Assembly (NCBI GenBank): GCA_937958045.1
Contig: CALFXL010000037.1
Location: 1-10,693 of the forward strand
DNA from: an uncultured Opitutaceae bacterium
GTDB lineage: Bacteria > Verrucomicrobiota > Verrucomicrobiia > Opitutales > Opitutaceae
Direction of reading: 5' to 3'
DNA length: 10,693 nt
Part shown: piece by piece, positions 1 through 5,920 of the stretch
Layout of the letters: every line of letters begins with the position of its first letter
How positions within the stretch are numbered: the first letter of the stretch is position 1
Notes under the pieces: model-generated
Told to the model about the DNA's origin: nothing
What the model saw: only the letters and a program-made list of their open reading frames with translations
Databases searched by the model: none
Position numbers and translations under genes: made by a program

Positions 1-581
1 GCACCATCCGCATCCCGGTCCACATGATCGAGACGCTCAACAAGGTGATGCAGGTTCAGAAACAACTCCTCCAGGAATTCGGCCACGAGCCGACGCCCGA
101 GGAAGTTGCCGACGAAATGAATCTGCCCGTCGAGCGCGTGCAGCAAATCATGAAGATGGCGCAGCAGCCCATCTCGCTCCAATCGCCCGTCGGCGACGGC
201 GACGACACGAGCTTCGGCGACTTCATCGAGGACAAGTCGGCGGAAAACCCGTACGACATGACCGCATTCTCGCTTCTGCGCGAAAAGATCATCGACGTTC
301 TCGACTCGCTCACCGAACGCGAACGCCGCGTGCTCTCGCTGCGCTTCGGCCTCATTGACGGCTACAGCCGTACGCTCGAAGAAGTCGGCAAGCAGTTTAA
401 GGTCACTCGCGAACGCATTCGCCAGATCGAAGCCAAGGCGCTCCGCAAGATGCGTCACCCGACGCGCATCCGTCAGCTCCACGGCTTCTTCGACGCCGAG
501 CAAATCGACAACGCGCAAAACCTCCTCAAGCAGGTCTCGCTCAAGAAGGACGACACCACGCCACCGATGGCCACCCGCTGA
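1..581 (+). CDS. rpoD: RNA polymerase primary sigma factor RpoD, 3' part (5' end outside window)
   Basis: This is the C-terminal part of a sigma-70 family factor, which directs core RNA polymerase to housekeeping promoters. The reading frame is open from base 3, and 192 residues are visible before the TGA at 579-581. They begin with the conserved RIPVHMIE of region 3. Region 3.2, the sigma finger, follows at about 165-233 (SLQSPVGDGDDTSFGDFIED). Region 4.1 comes next. The region 4.2 helix-turn-helix at about 372-464 (TLEEVGKQF, then VTRERIRQIEAKALRKMRHP) is the -35 recognition element. The exact RERIRQIEAKALRK match and the full region 3 point to the primary factor rather than an alternative sigma. 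Most RpoD proteins end a few residues after the helix equivalent to LHGFFD; here about 28 more polar residues follow. The tatA start lies 62 bases downstream with no hairpin between, so the two may be cotranscribed. Confidence 0.95.
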   Translation, partial: TIRIPVHMIETLNKVMQVQKQLLQEFGHEPTPEEVADEMNLPVERVQQIMKMAQQPISLQSPVGDGDDTSFGDFIEDKSAENPYDMTAFSLLREKIIDVLDSLTERERRVLSLRFGLIDGYSRTLEEVGKQFKVTRERIRQIEAKALRKMRHPTRIRQLHGFFDAEQIDNAQNLLKQVSLKKDDTTPPMATR

Positions 582-643
582 GCGCGGCAACGATTCCGTT
601 TACACCTTTACTCCCCCGCAATCCGCGGTAACGTACACGTATC

Positions 644-892
644 ATGAATTACGCCAGTGCCTCGATCTTCGCCATTCTTCCGAGTGGTACTGAATGGCTG
701 TGGGTCCTCCTCATCGTGGTCCTGCTTTTTGGTGGCGCCAAACTGCCCAGCCTCGCCCGTGGTCTCGGCCAATCCATCCGCGAGTTCAAAAAGGCATCCA
801 GCAGCGACGAAGAATCCGCCAAGCCGGGCGAAAAACCCAGCGAAGCCAAGAAAGACGCTGCGCCCACGAAGACCACCCACGGCTCGAACTAA
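644..892 (+). CDS. tatA: Sec-independent protein translocase subunit TatA/TatE family
   Basis: TatA-type proteins oligomerise in the inner membrane to let folded, twin-arginine-signal proteins cross. The 82-residue product has the family plan: a short N-terminus, a single membrane helix at about residues 16-30 preceded by a polar Glu17, the FG hinge at Phe29-Gly30 (LLFGGAKLP), an amphipathic helix at about 33-50 (SLARGLGQSIREFKKA), and a Lys/Glu/Ser-rich disordered tail. The amphipathic-helix sequence is closer to TatA/E than to TatB, which usually has a longer helix and tail. The ATG start is chosen because it places the helix at the normal distance from the N-terminus. No Shine-Dalgarno motif precedes it. 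tatC is not in the window, so the partner genes are elsewhere. A terminator follows the stop by 31 bases. Confidence 0.93.
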   Translation: MNYASASIFAILPSGTEWLWVLLIVVLLFGGAKLPSLARGLGQSIREFKKASSSDEESAKPGEKPSEAKKDAAPTKTTHGSN

Positions 893-923
893 GCCGCCTC
901 TTCCAACAGCTCTCTCGATAGAC

Positions 924-950
924 AAAGCGCGCCACCCGGCGCGCTTTTTT
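924..950 (+). terminator. Rho-independent terminator after tatA, between convergent genes
   Basis: The left arm AAAGCGCGCC (924-933), loop ACCC and right arm GGCGCGCTTT (938-947) form a perfect 10-bp stem, and the T run continues to 950 and on to TATTT. It ends the rpoD-tatA transcript. The antiporter stop codon lies 20 bases beyond on the other strand. Read that way the same hairpin is followed by only three T residues, so it would be a weaker terminator for the antiporter. Confidence 0.9.
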
Positions 951-969
951 ATTTATCCGCACAACGACC

Positions 970-3258
970 CTACGACGACACCAACCACGCGCGGAAACCG
1001 TGGATTTGCTCCGGTGTGCCCATCACGAGCAACTCGTCGCCCTCGCGCAAAAACTCGTCGCCACTCGGGTTCAAGATGCGCCCCGACGCACGCCGGATTC
1101 CCGCGATCTGCACGCGATGCTCCTGCATCGGAATCACCGTTTTCAGGTCGCGCCCCGCCACCGGGCTGCCCGCGGGAATCAGTATTGATTCCATGGATAC
1201 ATCGTCGAATTCCGACACCGGCGTCGTGCCCGTGACCGTTTGCAAAAAACGCTTTCCCGCCGAGGTCTGCTCTGCGGAGCCGATCAAGAGTACCTTGTCG
1301 CGTGGATAGAGCACTGTGTCCGCCGACGGCAGCGGAATCGTACAGCCTTGTCGTTCGATACCAACCACGGTGGCCCCAAATCGCGAACGCAGCTCCAGCT
1401 CCGCGAGCCGTTTCCCCGCGCAATCCGCCAGATCCGGCAACACGCAATCCACCACCGTGATTGCCCAATCTTCATGCCGGCGCAGCCACGGCGAATTCGT
1501 TTCGATCGCAGATCCCGTGCCTCCCGCCAACGTGTCCTGAAGTTCCACCTCCAGCTCGCTGTGCCAGTAAACGAGCTTTCTACGCATGCTCACGAGAGCC
1601 ACGATCGTCACCGGCACGATCGCGACCAACAACCATTTTACGCCCGACGCCGTCGGCAGCAACGTCATGATCCACAACACAAGCCCCGCCCCCGAGATAA
1701 ACCGGAAAATCCACTCCACGATCGGCGCCAATCGTCGCGCTTGCGGATAACCGCTCACCGAGACTTGCGAGTAGAGTAGACACAACGCGGAAACGTTGCG
1801 CCAAATCGCGACGAGCGGGGCAAGCAGGATGAGCGTCATCGTCCCCCAGAACAAAACCGTCGGTCCTTGCGGGAAGAGCCAGTTCTCGCCCAACCGCCGC
1901 TCCACCAAACTCAGTAGTGGTTCTGCGAATACAAGCAGTCCCGACACCAGCAGCATCTCGACAGAGATTTGGATGAGGCGCTTTTTACTGAGCTGCCACA
2001 GACGATTCCGTCGCTGCCGCGCAAGCAAACGATCGATCCAGGTTTGATAATGTTTCAACCACGCACGCACCCACGCCGGCTGCGTTGCGAGCGTCCATCC
2101 GGCGATGCGCTCCGCATGCTTCGTCAACACCGGCGCCGCGAGCGTCGTCACCAGCGATACGCCGACCGCCACGGGATAAAACCGCGGCGGCAACACCTTC
2201 GCCGCCACACCAAGCTGCGCGATGATAAACGAAAACTCGCCGATCGGCGTCGCAATCAGTCCCGCGCGCAACGCGTCTTTCACGGGCGTGCCGATCAATC
2301 CCAGTCCCAGCGTCGTCGCGAGCGGGCGCGCCATCAGCGTAAAAGCCGATACGCCCGCGATCAGCAGCCATTCCTGGCCGATCAGGCGCACGTCGATCTG
2401 CATCCCGATCGCCACAAAAAACACGACGGTGAACACTTCGCGCAATCCTTCGAACGTACGTTCCACCTGGATACGCTGCGGCGTCTCTGAAACGATCGTG
2501 CCGAGCAAAAAGGCACCAAGCGCCAGCGAATAACCCGCGCGCTGCGCCACGAGTGCCAAACCAAACAACAATCCCGCGAGCACGACCGTCTGCAATTCTT
2601 CCGTCGCGGCAATGCTCAGCCGCTTCAAAAGCCACGGCACGATCAACAGCCCGCCCACGCCCGCAAGCACCACAAACGCACCAAACATCCCGAGCGTTTC
2701 GCCGAGCGCTTTCGTTTCTCCCACACCACCGAAATGCACGAGCGAGCTCAGCAACGTGAGCATCACCACCGCCACAATATCCTCAAGCACCGTCACGCCC
2801 ATCGCGAGCTGGGCCGAGCGTTCGTGCGATGCGCCCGATTCCTGAAGTAGTTTTCCGATAATCGACGACGACGACACCATCAGCATCGCACCGAGAAACA
2901 GGCTCTCCGAACCCGTCCACCCGGCCACGACGCCGCTCAGCCTCGCGAGAAAGTAGATCACCGCCGCGCTCACGCACACACCGAACAGCAGCAGAAGTCC
3001 CATCCGCCGCAGCCGGCGCAAACTCAGACGCAGACCGATCGAAAACATCAGGAACACCAGGCCTAGCTGTGCGAGCGTCTCGATGCGCCCGACTTCCTTC
3101 ACGAGTGAAAACGGTGGCGTGAACGGTCCCACCACGATGCCCGCGACCAGATATCCGACAATCACCGACAACCCCAGCCGCTGGCATAACCATCCTGCCG
3201 CTCCCGCGAGCAACAGCACGACGGCGAGGTCTTGGATAAGGTAAAGGCCGGTCACCAT
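970..3258 (-). CDS. CPA2-family monovalent cation:proton antiporter with extra membrane helices and two TrkA-C-like domains
   Basis: This inner-membrane protein is predicted to exchange Na+ or K+ for protons and so serve pH and cation homeostasis. Its 762 residues fall into four parts. Residues 1-380 are a CPA2 (Na_H_Exchanger) transport core, with the ion-site pair Glu159-Asp160 (VTVLEDIVAV), GMQID at 285-289 and a Kef-like GEFSFII at 340-346. Residues 395-430 are a basic cytoplasmic helix. Residues about 431-557 contain four more hydrophobic segments (about 431-452, 466-485, 513-534, 539-557). Residues about 598-672 and 688-760 are two related RCK_C/TrkA-C-like domains, each ending in a GD/RDK-x-LL-x-(I/M)G strand. 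No Rossmann (TrkA-N, GxGxxG) domain is visible, unlike KefB/KefC. The ATG at 3258 is the first start after an in-frame TGA five codons upstream. Codons end in G more often than in the neighbours. Ion specificity cannot be read from the sequence. Confidence 0.88.
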   Translation of the reverse strand: MVTGLYLIQDLAVVLLLAGAAGWLCQRLGLSVIVGYLVAGIVVGPFTPPFSLVKEVGRIETLAQLGLVFLMFSIGLRLSLRRLRRMGLLLLFGVCVSAAVIYFLARLSGVVAGWTGSESLFLGAMLMVSSSSIIGKLLQESGASHERSAQLAMGVTVLEDIVAVVMLTLLSSLVHFGGVGETKALGETLGMFGAFVVLAGVGGLLIVPWLLKRLSIAATEELQTVVLAGLLFGLALVAQRAGYSLALGAFLLGTIVSETPQRIQVERTFEGLREVFTVVFFVAIGMQIDVRLIGQEWLLIAGVSAFTLMARPLATTLGLGLIGTPVKDALRAGLIATPIGEFSFIIAQLGVAAKVLPPRFYPVAVGVSLVTTLAAPVLTKHAERIAGWTLATQPAWVRAWLKHYQTWIDRLLARQRRNRLWQLSKKRLIQISVEMLLVSGLLVFAEPLLSLVERRLGENWLFPQGPTVLFWGTMTLILLAPLVAIWRNVSALCLLYSQVSVSGYPQARRLAPIVEWIFRFISGAGLVLWIMTLLPTASGVKWLLVAIVPVTIVALVSMRRKLVYWHSELEVELQDTLAGGTGSAIETNSPWLRRHEDWAITVVDCVLPDLADCAGKRLAELELRSRFGATVVGIERQGCTIPLPSADTVLYPRDKVLLIGSAEQTSAGKRFLQTVTGTTPVSEFDDVSMESILIPAGSPVAGRDLKTVIPMQEHRVQIAGIRRASGRILNPSGDEFLREGDELLVMGTPEQIHGFRAWLVSS

Positions 3259-3330
3259 GTGATACGACGCTCAACAACGTGGCCCCAATGCCCACCGTCA
3301 AGCCACGCCTTCCCGCTCAGTTTGATTTTC

Positions 3331-3355
3331 AGAGGAGAATCAACTGTTTTCCTCT
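3331..3355. promoter_or_regulatory. Inverted repeat / potential hairpin directly upstream of the mreB -35 candidate
   Basis: AGAGGAGAAT (3331-3340) and GTTTTCCTCT (3346-3355) can pair across a five-base loop (CAACT). The outer six pairs AGAGGA/TCCTCT are perfect, and the inner four include two G-T pairs. The repeat ends one base before TTGACA, so it could be a protein-binding site at the promoter. If transcription begins further upstream, it could instead be a leader RNA hairpin. Function is inferred from position only. Confidence 0.4.
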
Positions 3356-3385
3356 TTGACAGCCGTAAAACGCACCGATTGTTTT
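3356..3385 (+). promoter_or_regulatory. Candidate sigma-70 promoter for mreB
   Basis: A perfect -35 box TTGACA lies at 3356-3361. At normal spacing (17-18 bases) only weak -10 candidates are found: TTGTTT at 3379-3384 or TGTTTT at 3380-3385. Transcription would start near 3392 and give a leader of roughly 35 bases before the mreB ATG. The same TTG could be read as an in-frame alternative start for mreB, but it better fits a -35 box. The poor -10 keeps confidence low. Confidence 0.3.
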
Positions 3386-3427
3386 CCGTCGGCGGAACCA
3401 CAGCTTCCTCCCCGCAACTTCAGCAAC

Positions 3428-4444
3428 ATGGCATCAAACCTCCTCGGGTATTTCTCCAACGACATCGGCATCGACCTCGGTACGGCCAACACACTCGTTT
3501 ACGTGAAAGACAAGGGCATCGTGCTCCGCGAGCCCTCCGTGGTCGCCTTAGACACCACCACCCGCAAGGTCCGCGCCGTCGGCGATGAAGCCAAACGCAT
3601 GCTCGGCCGTACTCCCGGCAACATCACCGCCATCCGTCCGATGAAGGACGGCGTGATCGCAGACTTCGATGTGACCGAGGCGATGCTCCGCTACTTCATC
3701 CGCAAGGTTCACAACAACGCCCTGCGGGTCGCTCCTCGTGTCGTCATCGCGATTCCCTCCGGCATCACCGAGGTTGAAAAACGCGCCGTCAAAGATTCCG
3801 CCACGCATGCCGGCGCACGCGATGTCATCACGATTCCCGAGCCCATGGCCGCCGCGATCGGCGTCGGTCTCCCCATCGATGAACCCGCCGCCAACATGAT
3901 CGTCGACATCGGCGGCGGCACCACCGAGATCGCGATCATCTCTCTTTCGGGTATTGTATTCTCAAAATCAATACGCGTGGCCGGCGACGAACTCGACGCC
4001 GCTTTGGTCAACTACATGAAACGCGCGTACAATCTGCTCATCGGCGAACGCACCGCCGAAGAGATCAAGATGAAGCTCGGCTCCGCCTACCCGCTCGACG
4101 AAGAACTTTCGCTCGAAGTCAAAGGCCGCGACTCTGTGGCCGGTCTGCCGAAGACGATTCACATCACTTCCCAAGAAGTCCGCGAAGCGCTCAGCGATAC
4201 CATCGCCGCGATCGTCGACGCCGTTCGCACCACGCTCGAACGCTGCCCGCCCGAACTTTCCGCCGACTTGGTTGACCGCGGTTTTGTCATGGCTGGCGGC
4301 GGATCGCTCATCCGCGGCATCGATCGCCTCCTTAGCGAAAAAACCGGTCTGCCCGTCACGGTCGCCGAAGATCCGCTCTCGGCTGTGGCCAATGGCACCG
4401 GCGCGGTGCTCAACGACCTCAACTGGGTCATGCAGAACGTCTAA
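3428..4444 (+). CDS. mreB: Rod shape-determining protein MreB
   Basis: MreB is the bacterial actin homologue. It polymerises at the inner membrane and positions the elongasome that builds the lateral cell wall. The 338-residue product matches the usual family length. Actin-fold nucleotide motifs are all present: phosphate-1 DIGIDLGTANT (residues 12-22), phosphate-2 VDIGGGTTEIAII (159-171), the adenosine motif VMAGGGSLIRGI (287-298), and the IPEPMAAAIG segment with Glu138 at the ATPase site. The N-terminal NLLGYF is suited to membrane contact. The frame extends upstream to a TTG at 3356, but the added 24 residues are not MreB-like and that TTG is part of a -35 box, so the ATG at 3428 is preferred. 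No Shine-Dalgarno motif precedes it. mreC starts 109 bases after the stop. Confidence 0.96.
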   Translation: MASNLLGYFSNDIGIDLGTANTLVYVKDKGIVLREPSVVALDTTTRKVRAVGDEAKRMLGRTPGNITAIRPMKDGVIADFDVTEAMLRYFIRKVHNNALRVAPRVVIAIPSGITEVEKRAVKDSATHAGARDVITIPEPMAAAIGVGLPIDEPAANMIVDIGGGTTEIAIISLSGIVFSKSIRVAGDELDAALVNYMKRAYNLLIGERTAEEIKMKLGSAYPLDEELSLEVKGRDSVAGLPKTIHITSQEVREALSDTIAAIVDAVRTTLERCPPELSADLVDRGFVMAGGGSLIRGIDRLLSEKTGLPVTVAEDPLSAVANGTGAVLNDLNWVMQNV

Positions 4445-4493
4445 GCGACGAGCTTCCTCACCCGCGAAATTTCCATGTGGGAAACCAGATGCG

Positions 4494-4524
4494 GGACGCG
4501 AACCTTCTTATTGATTCCGCGTCC
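4494..4524 (+). promoter_or_regulatory. Potential hairpin in the mreB-mreC spacer
   Basis: GGACGCG (4494-4500) and CGCGTCC (4518-4524) form a 7-bp GC-rich stem with a 17-base loop; two A-T pairs could be added with a one-base bulge. No T run follows, so it is not a standard terminator. It sits 29 bases before the mreC start, where it could stabilise or partly attenuate the message. The rest of the 109-base spacer shows nothing I recognise. Confidence 0.35.
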
Positions 4525-4553
4525 GACGAGAGCTGAATCTCAACCCGCTTCTC

Positions 4554-5387
4554 GTGCCCGCAAAACGTTTTGATCAAGCCAGACCTTTTCTCCTGCTCGG
4601 CGTCGTCCTCGCCGTCTGGCTTTTTGTCCCTGCGATTTTTAAGCGATTCGCGCGCGCGTCGTTTTTCGAGTTCCAAGCGCCGATCAATGTATCCGCCTCC
4701 GCGGTGCGCGATCTGCAGGAGTTCTGGGCGCTGCGCACGCGTTCCAAAAACGATCTGATCGAAGCCGGACAACAACTGTCGCGCCTCAATGCCGCCTACG
4801 AAGTCGCGCTTCAAAAAACCACCGCGCTCGAAAGCGAGATTCATCGTTTGGAAGAACTACTCCGCATGCCGGTGTATGCGGAATATCGTCCCGAAAGCGC
4901 ACGCGTGTCGCGTCGTGCATTCGACACATGGTGGCATCGACTTACCATCCGCAAAGGTTCGAAGCACGGCATCGTGAAAGGTGCTCCGGTGATTTTTGTC
5001 GGCGGCGTGGTCGGCCGCGTGGCTCAAGTGGGTTTGTACGAATCCGAAGTCGATCTCATCAGCACACCGGGACTTCGCCTCGCTGCAACGCTCGAGGGAG
5101 ACACGCGCCCCATCAGTTATCACGGAGCGAGCAAGAAAGCCTTCGGCCCTTTTGGCGGCGTGATCGAGTACGTGCCGCTCGATGTTTTTGCGAACAGCGT
5201 GACGCCGCGCCGTGTGGTCACGTCCGGCCTCGGCGGCACATATCCGCCCGGTCTGGTCATCGGTAAAATCACCAAACTCGATCTCGACTCCGATGGCCTC
5301 TTTCAACGCGGCGAAGTGGAGCTCGATCCGCGCCTCGCTTCCGTCACGGAAGTAACTGTGCTCATCCCGCTGAACAAGACACCATGA
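4554..5387 (+). CDS. mreC: Rod shape-determining protein MreC
   Basis: MreC is a bitopic periplasmic scaffold of the elongasome that contacts and activates PBP2 and links it to MreB, MreD and RodA. The 277-residue product has a short cytoplasmic N-terminus, one membrane helix at about residues 11-30, a periplasmic coiled coil at about 60-105, and the two beta-barrel subdomains. The family signature is visible at about 119-146: RRAFDTWWHRLTIRKGSKHG followed by VKGAPVI. Later landmarks are GVVGRVAQVG (151-160) and the VVTSGLGGTYPPGLVIGKI strand (221-239). The start is GTG; no ATG exists in frame between the upstream stop at 4512 and this codon, and GTG puts the membrane helix where expected. 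No Shine-Dalgarno motif is apparent. The stop codon overlaps the mreD start (ATGA), which indicates translational coupling. Confidence 0.94.
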   Translation: MPAKRFDQARPFLLLGVVLAVWLFVPAIFKRFARASFFEFQAPINVSASAVRDLQEFWALRTRSKNDLIEAGQQLSRLNAAYEVALQKTTALESEIHRLEELLRMPVYAEYRPESARVSRRAFDTWWHRLTIRKGSKHGIVKGAPVIFVGGVVGRVAQVGLYESEVDLISTPGLRLAATLEGDTRPISYHGASKKAFGPFGGVIEYVPLDVFANSVTPRRVVTSGLGGTYPPGLVIGKITKLDLDSDGLFQRGEVELDPRLASVTEVTVLIPLNKTP

Positions 5388-5911
5388 GCGGTCGGACGGT
5401 CACCATCGTTTTCGCCATCGGCGTTTTGTTTTGGACGCTCTTCGAGCAGCTCAATCACTACCTCTCCGATTGGTACATCAGCCTCTTTATCGGCGGATTG
5501 CTTGTGACGTTTCCCGCGTTGCGACTGCGCTCACGCGACAGTTGGAAAATCGTTCTTCTCCTCGGATTCTGGTGCGATGCGACCGCACCCGTTCGCTTCG
5601 GTCTTCACGCGGTGCTATTTCTCGCCGCGCACACCTTCATCCATTTCTTCCGCGACCGTTTCCCTCGCGAGGAAACAACCTTGGGCGTCGCGGTCGCGCT
5701 GATTGCCAACGCCGCCATTTTTCTCGTGCTCACGATCGCGATGATCGAGCGGCATCCGACGCCGTTCGCGGCGCTGCCGGCGATGTTCCTCGATCTGTTT
5801 ATGTCGGAGTTGTTCATCGCCCTCGTGGCGCCGTGGTTCTTCGCGATGCAAGAACGTGCGCTCGAAATCGCCGGAGTCAGCTTGCGCCGCGAGCAACGCG
5901 GATTGCTATAA
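5384..5911 (+). CDS. mreD: Rod shape-determining protein MreD
   Basis: MreD is an integral membrane subunit of the elongasome. The 175-residue product is strongly hydrophobic, with about five to six likely membrane segments (near residues 5-22, 31-47, 54-63, 74-88, 99-120 and 130-154). The most family-like stretch is FWCDATAPVRFGLHAVLFL (62-80), which matches the usual MreD pattern of an acidic residue followed by PLGLHALLF. MreD proteins diverge quickly, so the position between mreC and mrdA supports the call as much as the sequence does. Its ATG overlaps the mreC stop by four bases, and mrdA begins nine bases after its stop, so the three genes are one transcription unit. Confidence 0.9.
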   Translation: MSGRTVTIVFAIGVLFWTLFEQLNHYLSDWYISLFIGGLLVTFPALRLRSRDSWKIVLLLGFWCDATAPVRFGLHAVLFLAAHTFIHFFRDRFPREETTLGVAVALIANAAIFLVLTIAMIERHPTPFAALPAMFLDLFMSELFIALVAPWFFAMQERALEIAGVSLRREQRGLL

Positions 5912-5920
5912 CCCGCAACC

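Larger units (their letters stand above)
3259..3427. other. Divergent intergenic region between the antiporter gene and mreB
   Basis: These 169 bases separate two divergently transcribed genes and should hold both promoters. I see an inverted repeat at 3331-3355 and an exact TTGACA immediately after it, reported separately. I could not identify a convincing promoter for the antiporter on the - strand, and no conserved small ORF is apparent. Confidence 0.7.

Noticed and set aside
1240..2490. Several open frames of 170-220 codons overlapping the antiporter on either strand
   Set aside because: Their products are Arg-rich or low-complexity and read out of frame with a clear membrane protein; typical of GC-rich DNA.
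3356..3427. TTG start for a longer MreB (362 residues)
   Set aside because: The extra 24 residues do not resemble MreB, and the TTG is part of a perfect TTGACA box. The ATG at 3428 gives the standard length.
4471..4485. TTTCC-GGAAA small palindrome in the mreB-mreC spacer
   Set aside because: Only five pairs and no T run or promoter context; expected by chance.
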